Below, in pieces: positions 14,115 to 23,166 of a stretch of 49,689 nucleotides of DNA. The notes beneath the pieces were generated by a model. The model was given only the letters and a program-made list of their open reading frames with translations, ran no database searches and was not told where the DNA came from. Every line of letters starts with the position of its first letter. Within the stretch, counting starts at the first letter, position 1. The DNA is from JBEHWX01 sp048498995. Its GTDB lineage: Bacteria; Bacteroidota; Ignavibacteria; OLB7. A program made the translations under genes and the position numbers. Location of the stretch: positions 1 to 49,689 of the forward strand of contig JBEHWX010000039.1 of assembly GCA_048498995.1 (NCBI GenBank), given 5' to 3'.

Positions 14115-16439
14115 ATGAACCGATCTCTTCTCCGTGCCCTCGCGGCCCTGATGGTGCTCGCCTGCGCACCGATGATCCCCCTCTTCGGCCAGGTCCGCTC
14201 CATCCCCCTGGCGCCGCAGCCATCGGCCTTCTTCGTCGATTCCGTCGCCGGACGTCTTCATCTGCTCACCCTCGGCCGCGACGTCGATTTCGACGGCGTC
14301 TACGAGCCGGAGATGGGGGACCTCCTTCCGGTCTGGTACATCCTCGATCCGGCCAGCGAGCAGGTCCTCTCCAGCCGGCCGCTCGACGGCTTCTTCAACA
14401 ACTTTCCGATCCGGATCGGCATCGACCGCGTCCACTCGCTGGTCTATCTGCCGCAGAACGGCCGCGTCCGCGCCTTCGACTACGCCACCCAGAATCTGGT
14501 GAGCGACGTGGTCGAGCCGGGGAAGTACGCCGCCGCGAGCTTCGATGAGGCGGCCGGCGCGCTGCTGCTGGCCGATCGCCCGGGCTTCTCCGATCCGGGG
14601 CATCTGATGATCACCATGCCGGCCACGCACGACACCGTCGGCATCTTCGAGACCGCGCCGAACACCGCGATGTCGGTCGGCCGCGCCAACGACGCGATCG
14701 CCGCGCGGGAGTACTTCACGATCAGCGAGGGCTCGCCGAAAGGGGCGATCTCCTACGCCGCCGTGAGCCGCGACATCTTCGCGACCGTCAACGGCAAGCC
14801 GCTCGGCGGCGGCGCGGCGCAGATCGTGGTGGCCGGGGAGCGTGCCTACGTGGTGCTCAACGGCACCCATGAGATCGCGATCGTCGACCTCCGGACCCAC
14901 CGGCGGATCGGCGCCTCGATCCCCACCGGCACCTCCGGCTTCGACGGCCCCCGCTCGCTCGCGCTCCAGGGAGATTCGATCGCCTGGGTCGGCACCTACC
15001 ATGGCGACGTCAGGAGGATCGATCTTCGCACCGGCGCACTCACCGATTCGATCGCGCTGTCCGGGAAGGTGGAGGCGGTGGCGCTCCGCGATACGCTCCT
15101 CTTCGCGGCCGTCAAGTACGATGCCTCCTACAAGCCTGACTCCCTGGTGATGGTGATCGGCCTGAAGAGCCGCGCGCCGATCGATTCCATCAAGACCGGC
15201 GCCGGGCCGGGGGCGCTCCTCGTGGACCGACGCGGCGACCTGCACGTGCTCGGCTATGGCGACAACGATACTCTCGGCTGGTGGATGATTTTCGACGGCG
15301 CCACCCGCGCGCCGAAGGGAGCCCGCCAGCTCCACGGCCATCTCGGCTTCCCCCTCCGCGTCGGCTATGATGCCGGCGGCGGCGCCGGGACCGACTCCCT
15401 CTTCGTGGCGATCGCCGATACCCTCTTCGGCTTCGCCGCCGCCGAACCGGCCGCCGCCCCGCGCCTCCTCTTCACCGATTCGACGATGGCCGGCGGGCTT
15501 ACCGGCGCCGCCGCGGCCGGTCCGTACGTGACCGTGAGCGAGGTGCCGGGGAACTTCGGCTCCGATCCCAGCTATGTCCACGTGATCCGTCGCGCCGACG
15601 GACATCGCGTGGCGAAGGTCCGCGCCGGCTCCTTCCTGGCCACGGCCGTTCCGCTGCCGGCCTCGCTCGATCCGGACCGCCCCGGCCTCTCCGCGTTCTA
15701 CGCGCTGAGCGAGGGGACCTTCGGCGCCCCCTCATCGTCGATCACCTACTTCGCCTTCGCGGAGGATATCCTGAACGGCGACACGATCGGCGCCGGGCCG
15801 AACCACATCCTCCTCGACGGCGACCGCGCCTGGGTGACGGTCAACGGCAACAACACCGTGGCGCGGGTCGATCTGAAGCGCTGGCGCGTCGACCGCCGGA
15901 TCGCGGTGGGGACCACCGGCTTCGACGGTCCGCGCGAGAGCCTGCTGCTGCCGAACGGCGATCTGGCGGTGACCACCTACGCCGGCGACATGCGGGTGAT
16001 TCACGACGGCGTTGTGACCAGAACGATCAGGACCGGCGAGCGCGCCGAGGGACTGGCGATGTTCGACGGCAAGCTCTTCGTGGCCAACCCGCTCAAGAGC
16101 GATTACTCGGTCGATTCCACCGTCGCGGTGATCGACCTGGCGCAGGTCGGCGTCCGTCGTGAATCGGCCGCCTCCGCGTCCGTGGCGCTCGAGCAGAACG
16201 TGCCGAACCCGGCCTCCTCGGCGGCCGTGGTCCGCTTCACGCTCGCCTCGGCCGGTGACGTGCTTCTGACGGTCCACGCGATCGACGGGCGTCCGGTGGC
16301 GACGGTGGTGGAGAAGCGGATGGAGGCGGGAAGCTACGCGGTCGATCTGCCGGTGGCCGGGCTTCCGGCCGGCAGCTACCTCTACACGCTCCGCGCCGGC
16401 GGCGAGACGCTCACCCGCGTGATGAAGGTGGTGCGATGA
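14115..16439 (+). CDS. Double YncE-like beta-propeller protein with T9SS sorting domain (B12 operon)
   Basis: This 774-residue secreted protein has a signal peptide (MNRSLLRALAAL...FGQ, about 26 residues). It then has two homologous propeller-type halves: the segment TGTSGFDGPR (about residue 276) recurs as GTTGFDGPRE (about 603), each followed by a similar AVTTY/WVGTY, GD, R(I/V)ID pattern. Residues about 690-774 are a T9SS type A sorting domain (VPNPASSAAVVRFTL...AGSYLYTLRAGGETLTRVMKVVR). It is the first gene after the cobalamin riboswitch and overlaps the next by ATGA. In Bacteroides the propeller lipoprotein BtuG sits on BtuB and captures B12; a related capture or extraction role here is inferred from context and fold. 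Confidence 0.8.
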   Translation: MNRSLLRALAALMVLACAPMIPLFGQVRSIPLAPQPSAFFVDSVAGRLHLLTLGRDVDFDGVYEPEMGDLLPVWYILDPASEQVLSSRPLDGFFNNFPIRIGIDRVHSLVYLPQNGRVRAFDYATQNLVSDVVEPGKYAAASFDEAAGALLLADRPGFSDPGHLMITMPATHDTVGIFETAPNTAMSVGRANDAIAAREYFTISEGSPKGAISYAAVSRDIFATVNGKPLGGGAAQIVVAGERAYVVLNGTHEIAIVDLRTHRRIGASIPTGTSGFDGPRSLALQGDSIAWVGTYHGDVRRIDLRTGALTDSIALSGKVEAVALRDTLLFAAVKYDASYKPDSLVMVIGLKSRAPIDSIKTGAGPGALLVDRRGDLHVLGYGDNDTLGWWMIFDGATRAPKGARQLHGHLGFPLRVGYDAGGGAGTDSLFVAIADTLFGFAAAEPAAAPRLLFTDSTMAGGLTGAAAAGPYVTVSEVPGNFGSDPSYVHVIRRADGHRVAKVRAGSFLATAVPLPASLDPDRPGLSAFYALSEGTFGAPSSSITYFAFAEDILNGDTIGAGPNHILLDGDRAWVTVNGNNTVARVDLKRWRVDRRIAVGTTGFDGPRESLLLPNGDLAVTTYAGDMRVIHDGVVTRTIRTGERAEGLAMFDGKLFVANPLKSDYSVDSTVAVIDLAQVGVRRESAASASVALEQNVPNPASSAAVVRFTLASAGDVLLTVHAIDGRPVATVVEKRMEAGSYAVDLPVAGLPAGSYLYTLRAGGETLTRVMKVVR

Positions 16440-17440
16440 GCGCCCGCATCCGCTCCATGCTCCGCGCGCCTCTCGTGGCCGTGGCGCTTCTGACCGCGTC
16501 GGGCGCCACGATGCGCCTGGCGGCCGCGCCGGCATGGGGCGCCGAAGAGGAGGAGCGCGGGGCCGATTCGGTGGCCTCCTACACTCCGGGCACCGGCAGC
16601 GGCGCCGGCTATGGCGCCACGTACCTCCCCGGCAACGTGCTCGGACTCCCGGATACCGCCGCCCGCGCGGAGGTGGCCACGACCGATCCGAAGCAGGTGC
16701 TCGGACTGGGGCTTGGAGGGGAGATCGTGCTCCGCTTCGATCGCCATCCGATCGTTGACGGGCCGGGGCCCGACTTCACCGTGTTCGAGAACGCGTTCCG
16801 CTACACCATCGGGCCGAAGGAGCGGACCTATGCCGAGCCGGGAGAAGTGTCGGTGAGCCGGAACGGGATCGACTACGTCAGCTTTCCGTTCGACTCCCTC
16901 ACGCTCGTCGGCTGCGCCGGTGTGACGCCGACCTACGGCGACCACGATCCGGCCGATCCGGCAGCCTCCGGCGGCGATCACTTCGATCTGGCCGCGCTCG
17001 GCATCGACACCGTCCGCTTCGTCAGAATCCGGGATGTCACCTCGATCGTGAAGAACAACCCGAGCCATCCCTTCTGGGATCCGACCCTCACCGGCTTCGA
17101 TCTCGACGCGGTGGTGGCGCTCAACGGCGTCGGCCTGGAGCGCGCGGCCGGCGTTCGCGCGGCCTCCGCGGTCGCCTCGACGCGCGGCGTCCTTGTCCGG
17201 CCGAACCCGATCGCCTCGCGCGGCTCGATCGCCTGGAGCGTCGGGCGCGCCGGGCGGCTCAGGGCGGAGCTGTTCGATCCGCTCGGCCGGAGCGTGGCGG
17301 TCGTGGCCGACGAGCAGGTTCAGGCCGGCCCCGTGATGCTTCCGCTGGAGGTGGATCGGCTGGCGCCGGGGACCTACTTCATCTCCATTTCGGAGGAGGG
17401 GGCGCCATGCACCATGGCCCGGATCGTGGTCGCGCGATGA
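16436..17440 (+). CDS. Cell-surface protein with T9SS sorting domain (B12 operon, BtuH-like role possible)
   Basis: This 334-residue protein starts at an ATGA overlap with the preceding stop. It has a signal peptide (about residues 1-36), a beta-rich domain with conserved-looking GxGAGYG, PGNVLGLPD, GGEIVLRFD, DGPGPDFTVFENAF and DLAALGIDTVRFVRIRD blocks (about 50-235), and a C-terminal T9SS domain (VRPNPIASRGSIAWSVG...PGTYFISISEE). The FVFENAF-type domain occurs in annotated cell-surface proteins of Chlorobi and Bacteroidetes. By position between a propeller and btuB it may be an accessory B12-binding surface protein analogous to Bacteroides BtuH, but I cannot show homology to it. Confidence 0.7.
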   Translation: MSARIRSMLRAPLVAVALLTASGATMRLAAAPAWGAEEEERGADSVASYTPGTGSGAGYGATYLPGNVLGLPDTAARAEVATTDPKQVLGLGLGGEIVLRFDRHPIVDGPGPDFTVFENAFRYTIGPKERTYAEPGEVSVSRNGIDYVSFPFDSLTLVGCAGVTPTYGDHDPADPAASGGDHFDLAALGIDTVRFVRIRDVTSIVKNNPSHPFWDPTLTGFDLDAVVALNGVGLERAAGVRAASAVASTRGVLVRPNPIASRGSIAWSVGRAGRLRAELFDPLGRSVAVVADEQVQAGPVMLPLEVDRLAPGTYFISISEEGAPCTMARIVVAR

Positions 17441-19476
17441 GGCGAGCTCTCTCGGTTGCCGTTCTTCTTCTCTGCGCCGGGGCGACGATGGCCTCGGCGC
17501 AGGGCGGAGCGCCCGGAGGCGGAGCGCCGGGAGGCGGCGTGGCCTCCGGCGACGAGGCGCGGGGAGATTCCGCCGTCGCGGCAGATTCGGTCAGCTCCCG
17601 CTGGACGTCGCGTCCGGTGGTGGTGGAGGCCGAGAGCCTGGAGCGCAGGGCGGCCGGGAGCGCGCAGCCGCTGGCGCTGATCTCCCGCGCGCAGATCGAG
17701 GCGATCGACGCCGTGGATCTGGCCGACGTGGTGGCGCTTTCGCCCGGGGCATTCGTGAAGCAGTACGGCGGGCTCGGCGGGCTTCGCACCCTCTCGCTGC
17801 GCGGCACCTCGGCGCAGCAGACCGTGGTGCTCATCGACGGGGTCCGCTACCAGAGCTCGGCGTCCGGCGCGGTCGATCTGGGACTTCTTCCGGCCGACGC
17901 GATCGAGCGGGTGGAGGTGATCCGGGGAGGTGACGCGGCCCTCTACGGCGCCAACGCGCTCGGCGGCGTGATCAACGTGGTGACCCGACGCGCGGCCGAT
18001 GCCGGGCTGCACGCGGAGCTTCGTTCGGCGGTCGGCTCCTTTTCGGAGCGCCAGCTCGGCCTGCTCATGAGCGGCCGCGGCAAGGCGCAGGTCTGGAGCG
18101 CGCAGGCCACGGCGGTCTCCACGCTCGGCGATTATCCCTTCGACTTCACCGAGTTCGGCTCCACCGCGACCGTCCGTCGCGAGAACGCGGACTTCCGGAA
18201 CGTCCACGCCGGCGGAAGCTGGAGCTGGCGCGTCGACGACCACTGGCGCCTGGCCGCCTCGGCGCAGGGCTTCACCTCAGAGCGGGGGGCGCCCGGCGCG
18301 GTGGTGCAGGGAAACCGGGAGGAGCCGCATGCCCGCCTGGACGAGCGGGAGATCTTCGGCACCGCGTCGGCGGCCTACGGCGCCGGCGGGTGGAGCCTGC
18401 TGGCCGGGCTCTCGGCGCGCGGCAACGCCCTCGACTACCGTGATCCCGACGCGCGGACCTTCGGTCCCGACGGGATCGACACCCGCTACGACCGGCGGGA
18501 GCTCGCGGCCACCCTCCGCGCGCGGCGCGCCATCGGCGCGCTCCTGGTGCTCGACGCCTCGGCCGAGCTCGCCTCGATGCATCTCTCCGGCGACAACCTC
18601 GATCCGGCCGTCGCCGACGGCGTGGATCGCACGCAGATCGGCGGCGCGCTTCTGTCGAGCTGGCGCTTCGCGGAGCTGCCGTTCGGCGCCGACGCCACCC
18701 TGGACGCGGGGCTCCGGTTCGACCGGGTCGGCGGCGTGGGCTCGGCGGTCGGCCCCTCGATCGGCGTGCTCCTGCATCCGGGCGTCGAGTGGCTCGGGCT
18801 GCGTGGGCACTATGCGCGGAACTATCGCGTGCCGACCTTTCTGGAGCAGTACTACCTGAACTACGGCAACGTCGATCTCCGTCCGGAGCGCTCCACGAGC
18901 GTGGATGCCGGCGTGGTCTGGCAGCCGGCCGAGGGGATGGTGATCGAGGCGGGGGGCTTTCTGATCGACACGCACGACGCGATCCTCTCGGTGCCGCGGT
19001 CGCCGGTGAGCTGGAGCGCCGAGAACGTGGGGCGCACCCTCTCGCGCGGCGTGGAGCTTTCGGCCAGCGGCGCTCTGTTCGACGGGCTCGTCGAGGCGCG
19101 GCTCTCCTACACGCGCATGCGCGCCGAGGATCGGACCGAGGGAGCCGCCACGCGGGGGGAGCTGCTCCCCTACACGCCGGAGGAGCTGTTCACGGGGCTG
19201 GTGGAGCTGAGGATCGACCGGACCCGATTCGGGCCGAGCTGGGAGTACGCGAGCCATCGGTATTCACTGGCGGCCAACACGCCGGAGGCGCTCCTGCCGC
19301 GTTACGCCATTCTCGGCCTCGGGGCTTCCTCTTCCTGGAGCCTCGGTCCGGTCGATCTGGTCGGGAGGATCGAGATCTCGAATCTCCTTGACGCCCGCTA
19401 TCAGGTGATCCGCAATTATCCGATGCCGGGGCGCTCCGCGCGCGTCGGCATCACCCTGGAGTATTCGACGCCATGA
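17437..19476 (+). CDS. btuB: TonB-dependent outer-membrane vitamin B12 receptor BtuB
   Basis: This 679-residue protein starts at the ATG of an ATGA overlap (17437). An in-frame ATG 30 bp upstream would spoil the signal peptide (MRRALSVAVLLLCAGATMASAQ). A Gly-rich linker is followed by the plug domain (residues about 75-185: SPGAFVKQYGGLGGLRTLSL, VVLIDGVRYQ, RVEVIRGGDAALYGANALGG, INVVTRR) and a 22-strand barrel. The C-terminal NLLDARYQVIRNYPMPGRS is typical of BtuB-type receptors. It imports corrinoids across the outer membrane using TonB energy. Riboswitch control and flanking propeller genes support B12 as substrate rather than a siderophore. Confidence 0.92.
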   Translation: MRRALSVAVLLLCAGATMASAQGGAPGGGAPGGGVASGDEARGDSAVAADSVSSRWTSRPVVVEAESLERRAAGSAQPLALISRAQIEAIDAVDLADVVALSPGAFVKQYGGLGGLRTLSLRGTSAQQTVVLIDGVRYQSSASGAVDLGLLPADAIERVEVIRGGDAALYGANALGGVINVVTRRAADAGLHAELRSAVGSFSERQLGLLMSGRGKAQVWSAQATAVSTLGDYPFDFTEFGSTATVRRENADFRNVHAGGSWSWRVDDHWRLAASAQGFTSERGAPGAVVQGNREEPHARLDEREIFGTASAAYGAGGWSLLAGLSARGNALDYRDPDARTFGPDGIDTRYDRRELAATLRARRAIGALLVLDASAELASMHLSGDNLDPAVADGVDRTQIGGALLSSWRFAELPFGADATLDAGLRFDRVGGVGSAVGPSIGVLLHPGVEWLGLRGHYARNYRVPTFLEQYYLNYGNVDLRPERSTSVDAGVVWQPAEGMVIEAGGFLIDTHDAILSVPRSPVSWSAENVGRTLSRGVELSASGALFDGLVEARLSYTRMRAEDRTEGAATRGELLPYTPEELFTGLVELRIDRTRFGPSWEYASHRYSLAANTPEALLPRYAILGLGASSSWSLGPVDLVGRIEISNLLDARYQVIRNYPMPGRSARVGITLEYSTP

Positions 19477-20573
19477 CCGGAGCACGATCGTTCGCGGAGC
19501 TTTTCAACCGGCCGTTGCGGCTGCTGATGATCCTGGCGCTGCCGATCCTCGCGGCCGGCTGCGTGGCCGATCCGGAGGCCCCGGTAACGCCGGGCCCGTC
19601 CACCATCGGAACGCGCGGCGTGATCGTGGTGAACGAAGGGCTCTGGCGGCAGGACAACTCCACCCTCACCTATTACGATCCGGCGACCGGTGCCGCCATC
19701 CAGGACTATTTCGCGCTCCGGAATCCGGGGCTCCGCCTCGGCGACACCGGCAACGACATCGTGATCCGGAACGGCCGTGCCTACATCGCGGTGACCACCT
19801 CGCAGACGGTGGAGGTGATCGAGATCGCGACCGGACGCTCGCTCGGGCGGCTGATGCTGCCGGCCAACACCGACCCGCGCCGGCTCTGGATCGCGAGCGA
19901 TTCGGTCGGCTACGTCACCGGCTTCAAGGACGACGCGGTGACCGAGTTCAACCCGACCACGCTCACCATCCGGCGGCATGTTCCAGTGGGCCCGGCGCCG
20001 GAGGGGGTGGTCGAGGCGGGGGGGAAGGTCTACGTGGCCAACTCCGGCTACGGCACGTTCCGGCAGTCGGAGCCAAAGGCGAGCACGATCTCGGTGCTCG
20101 ACAGCGCCGGCGGCGGGGAGCTTGGGGTGATCCCCGGGGTCACCAACCCGATCCAGCTCCACGTGATGAAGGGGCGCCTCTTCGCGCTGGCGCGCCCGAT
20201 CCGTCCCGACAGCATCGGGGCGCTCGTGGAGATCGATCCGGGGACGCTTCGGGTCCGGCATCGCTGGGAGATGATCTTTCCGATTCTGATGGCGATCGAC
20301 GACACGACCGGGGAGGGATTCGTGGTGGCGCAGGAGGGGCTGTTCAGGATCGACCTGAACGGCACGGCCTCGGCGGAGCTGATGGTGCCGGCCGCCTCTC
20401 ATCCGGGGGCGACGTTCTACTCGGTGGGGCTCCTCCCCGGCTCCGACGCGATCTATCTCGGCGACGCCAAGGGCTACGTGGCGCCTGGGGAGATCCTGAT
20501 CCTCGATCGTCGCGGAGCGCTGAAGGGGAGATTTCCCTGCGGGCTGAATCCGGGATCCTACGGGGTGTATTGA
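19473..20573 (+). CDS. BtuG-like YncE beta-propeller lipoprotein (B12 capture)
   Basis: This 366-residue protein starts at an ATGA overlap with btuB. It has a lipoprotein signal (lipobox LAAGC, Cys about residue 30). The mature part is a seven-bladed YncE/DUF5074-like propeller: VVNEGLWRQDNSTLTYYD, LGDTGNDIVIRNGRAYIAV, GYVTGFKDDAVTEF, VPVGPAPEGVVEAGGKVYVA and NPIQLHVMKGRLFALARP are regular blade repeats. This layout matches BtuG of Bacteroides, which forms a lid on BtuB and binds B12 extremely tightly. Here it is the last of four coupled genes under the cobalamin riboswitch. The function is inferred from family and context. Confidence 0.85.
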   Translation: MTGARSFAELFNRPLRLLMILALPILAAGCVADPEAPVTPGPSTIGTRGVIVVNEGLWRQDNSTLTYYDPATGAAIQDYFALRNPGLRLGDTGNDIVIRNGRAYIAVTTSQTVEVIEIATGRSLGRLMLPANTDPRRLWIASDSVGYVTGFKDDAVTEFNPTTLTIRRHVPVGPAPEGVVEAGGKVYVANSGYGTFRQSEPKASTISVLDSAGGGELGVIPGVTNPIQLHVMKGRLFALARPIRPDSIGALVEIDPGTLRVRHRWEMIFPILMAIDDTTGEGFVVAQEGLFRIDLNGTASAELMVPAASHPGATFYSVGLLPGSDAIYLGDAKGYVAPGEILILDRRGALKGRFPCGLNPGSYGVY

Positions 20574-20900
20574 GGAGCGGCAAGCTATAGGCGCGGGGCG
20601 TTGGGAGGCCCTCGTGTGGCGGCTCTCGTGTGGGGGCTTTCATGGTGGCCGCACGTCTTCAGCGTGCGCTTGGCGGCGCAGCCTGAAGAGCCGCGCCTAC
20701 CGCGTACGAGCGTCCGCGGCATGTCCGGTGGGCGCGCGTCTTCAGCGTGCGCCATTCGACGCTTGCCCGCTTCGCACTACCGGAAACATCGGTTTCCGGT
20801 GTTGCCGAATCGACACTACAGACCTAAACTGTCGTCTCGGACAGTGAGCGACGGTTCCGTGATCTGGAGGTCCGCCCATGATACCAACGCAGGGTCCTCC
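20574..20900. other. Intergenic region with REP-like hairpin repeats
   Basis: No gene is visible. A 19-bp hairpin-forming sequence GCRCGTCTTCAGCGTGCGC occurs twice, 83 bp apart (20651-20669 and 20734-20752), with a related CTGAAGAGCCGCGCC between. A perfect 9-bp inverted repeat (20779-20787 with 20792-20800) and a CTGTC/GACAG hairpin further on could serve as terminators or as the leader of the next gene. Confidence 0.6.
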
Positions 20901-22739
20901 ATGAATGTCTCTCCCGGATTCTCCCCTCGTCGTATTCTCCACCCGCTTCGTGGAATCCTTCTTTCATTTCTTCTGCTGTTGTGCGTGCCGGTGATCGCGC
21001 AGGCGCAGCCCGGATCGGACGATTGCAGCCAGGGATATGCCGATCCTCCGGACGTGGATCCGCGCAACTACTGGGCACGTTGCTTCCCGCAGGTCGGCAC
21101 CATGTCCGGCAACGGCGTCAATTGCCGGTATGGCTCGGAGGATTTCGGCCGGGCGATCGCACCGGTGGGCGACGTGAACAACGATCGTATCCAGGACTGG
21201 GTCGTGAGTCACGCACGCTGCGATACGATCTTCCCTCCTCGAGTGCCGATCGAGCTGCTGCTGTACAGGGGAGTGAAAGGGCGTCTGCCGGACGCGCCGA
21301 GCGGAGAGCGGATCGGACCGAGCGAGATCAACTCCTCGACGGAGTTCCTTGCCTCCGGCGACTGGGATGGCGATGGCCACCCGGATATCGCGGCGATGAT
21401 CTACATCTATGGTGATACGACCGGTGGCAACACGCAGGGATATCACACCGCGCGGCTGGCGATCTTCTGGGGAAATGCACCTGGACACTACTCGCTGGCC
21501 GATACCACCAGGCTATCCAATGGTACCGAGGATCTCTGGATCAACATCTTCAGAGCGGTCTCAGCGGATTTTGACGGTGATGGTGTTCAAGATCTGCTAG
21601 CCTGGGGAGGGGGTGGTATCATCGGTGGCGTTCCGTATACGACACCAACCTTGTATCTGTACCGGGGGCATGTCGGCACGCGGTGGGGACGTGGCGGAGC
21701 CTCGGCGAACGCCGACTGGGTGAAGTGGACGACACCTCCGACGACGCACATCGGCGCGATGGACCAGGATGGCGATGGGGCGGTGGATCTGCTGCTGTAT
21801 CACAACACCTCGGCCGGCACCGGACATGTCTCGGTGCTCTACGGAAGCAAGAGACGGCTACCGGATACCAACGATGTGCGGACGACCGATCTTCTGATCG
21901 CCAATGGACACTACGGGCTGTTCAGCGACATTACCGGCGACGGGATCCCGGAGCTGCTGCTCAGTTGCGGCAACGAGCAGCAGGTGAAGGTCTTCATCGG
22001 CCTGCGAGGCCAGCGTCTGTTGGAGCAGTACGGCACCGGCAACGACCCGGCGCATCCGGGCTCGGATGTATGGTGGGGCAGGCCGTGGGCGAACATCTGG
22101 CTGCCGAACCGGATCAACGGGAACTGGACGCGAGCCAACCACGAGCTGTTCGATGCCGGCGACGCCAACCTCGACGGCCTGCGCGATGTCTGGGCGGTGA
22201 GCGATCCGTTCGCGTTATGCTACACCACCGGAGACTACCTGGACTCGCTGGCCGACGCGCTGTCGTACCTGCCGAGTTCCAACGGTGTGCGCGATATGGT
22301 GAACCTCGGAGATATCGACGGCAGCGGACGAGCGACGATCGCGATGAGCTACTACGCCACAACGGTGCTGTACATCCGTCCTGACAGCTCGATCGTGAGC
22401 AACGGCGAGGTCTTCCGCCAGCAGGTCCCCGGTACCGGGCCTCCCGTGGTATCGGTGCGCGCGGGTGAAACCGTGTCCGCCGGGGAACCGCTCAGTCTGA
22501 CCGCCGCTCCGAATCCCTCCGGAGGAGATGTAACCCTCACCTGGAATCCGGCTGGCCGCGAGGGGGAAACGGCCCTTGTCACCATTGCCGACCTTGCGGG
22601 GCGGGAGGTTGCCCGGTTTTTCGCGCCGGCTGCCCGGGGAACCGCTCTCTGGCCAACCGCCGGGCTCCCGCGTGGCCGTTACCTGATTGCCCTGCGCATC
22701 GGCTCCCGCGCCGCCTCGACCGCCGTGACGCTCGAATAG
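20901..22739 (+). CDS. Secreted FG-GAP (integrin-like) beta-propeller protein with T9SS sorting domain
   Basis: This 612-residue protein has a signal peptide (cleavage near AQA, residue 36) and seven calcium-binding FG-GAP/VCBS-type loops spaced along the chain: DVNNDRIQD, DWDGDGHPD, DFDGDGVQD, DQDGDGAVD, DITGDGIPE, DANLDGLRD and a degenerate DIDGSGRA. Seven loops fit one seven-bladed propeller. Residues about 525-612 form a T9SS type A sorting domain (APNPSGGDVTLTWNPAG...LPRGRYLIAL). It is probably cell-surface attached or released, with an adhesion or matrix role; the ligand is unknown. The ATG at 20901 was chosen because it immediately precedes the signal peptide; the open frame extends 300 bp further upstream without coding character. 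Confidence 0.8.
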   Translation: MNVSPGFSPRRILHPLRGILLSFLLLLCVPVIAQAQPGSDDCSQGYADPPDVDPRNYWARCFPQVGTMSGNGVNCRYGSEDFGRAIAPVGDVNNDRIQDWVVSHARCDTIFPPRVPIELLLYRGVKGRLPDAPSGERIGPSEINSSTEFLASGDWDGDGHPDIAAMIYIYGDTTGGNTQGYHTARLAIFWGNAPGHYSLADTTRLSNGTEDLWINIFRAVSADFDGDGVQDLLAWGGGGIIGGVPYTTPTLYLYRGHVGTRWGRGGASANADWVKWTTPPTTHIGAMDQDGDGAVDLLLYHNTSAGTGHVSVLYGSKRRLPDTNDVRTTDLLIANGHYGLFSDITGDGIPELLLSCGNEQQVKVFIGLRGQRLLEQYGTGNDPAHPGSDVWWGRPWANIWLPNRINGNWTRANHELFDAGDANLDGLRDVWAVSDPFALCYTTGDYLDSLADALSYLPSSNGVRDMVNLGDIDGSGRATIAMSYYATTVLYIRPDSSIVSNGEVFRQQVPGTGPPVVSVRAGETVSAGEPLSLTAAPNPSGGDVTLTWNPAGREGETALVTIADLAGREVARFFAPAARGTALWPTAGLPRGRYLIALRIGSRAASTAVTLE

Positions 22740-22851
22740 CGGCGGTATATCATATTCCCGGCACCACTAGGAACCCCCGCCGGCGCGCCCGCGCCGGCCG
22801 CATCCGCGCGCGCATTCCCGTATCATCCACGTTCACACGCATGGAGGGACC

Positions 22852-23166
22852 ATGGCTTGCATCATTCCGCCGCGGCTCTGGCTGGCGGCGCTGCTGACCT
22901 GTCTGTTGGCCTCGACCGCCTCGGCGCAGGGGCCGGCGTACGTCTACCGCTATGACTCCACCTTCTGGATCGGGGCGCATCTGGCGCGCCATCCCGAGGT
23001 GGAGAAAACCGAGCTCCATGTGAAAAAAAGACGACGGGCATCGGGAGAGTCGATTCTCTCGATGCCCGTCGCATATATATGGGAGCGATCCCTCGGTTCG
23101 ACCAGCGGCCATGCAGCCAGAGGCTCCACGGCCGGCGGCTATCAGGAGGCTTTGGAGACCTGGTAG
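22852..23166 (+). pseudogene. Truncated secreted-protein gene (signal peptide with a short mature stub)
   Basis: A good ribosome-binding site (GGAGG) and a textbook signal peptide (MACIIPPRLWLAALLTCLLA, cleavage near ASAQ) start this 104-codon frame. After about 55 codons of plausible mature protein (GPAYVYRYDSTFWIGAHLAR) the frame runs straight through the terminator hairpin of the opposing gene and then into its coding antisense. The 3' part therefore does not look like real protein. The likely explanation is a deletion or a rearrangement that removed the rest of a secreted-protein gene. A very short genuine peptide is the alternative. Confidence 0.45.
23023..23070 (-). terminator. Rho-independent terminator of the 113-residue gene
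   Basis: An 11-bp stem (23033-23043 with 23060-23070), with inner GAGAG/CTCTC pairing, is followed on the minus strand by a seven-T tract (complement of A at 23023-23029). Confidence 0.9.
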
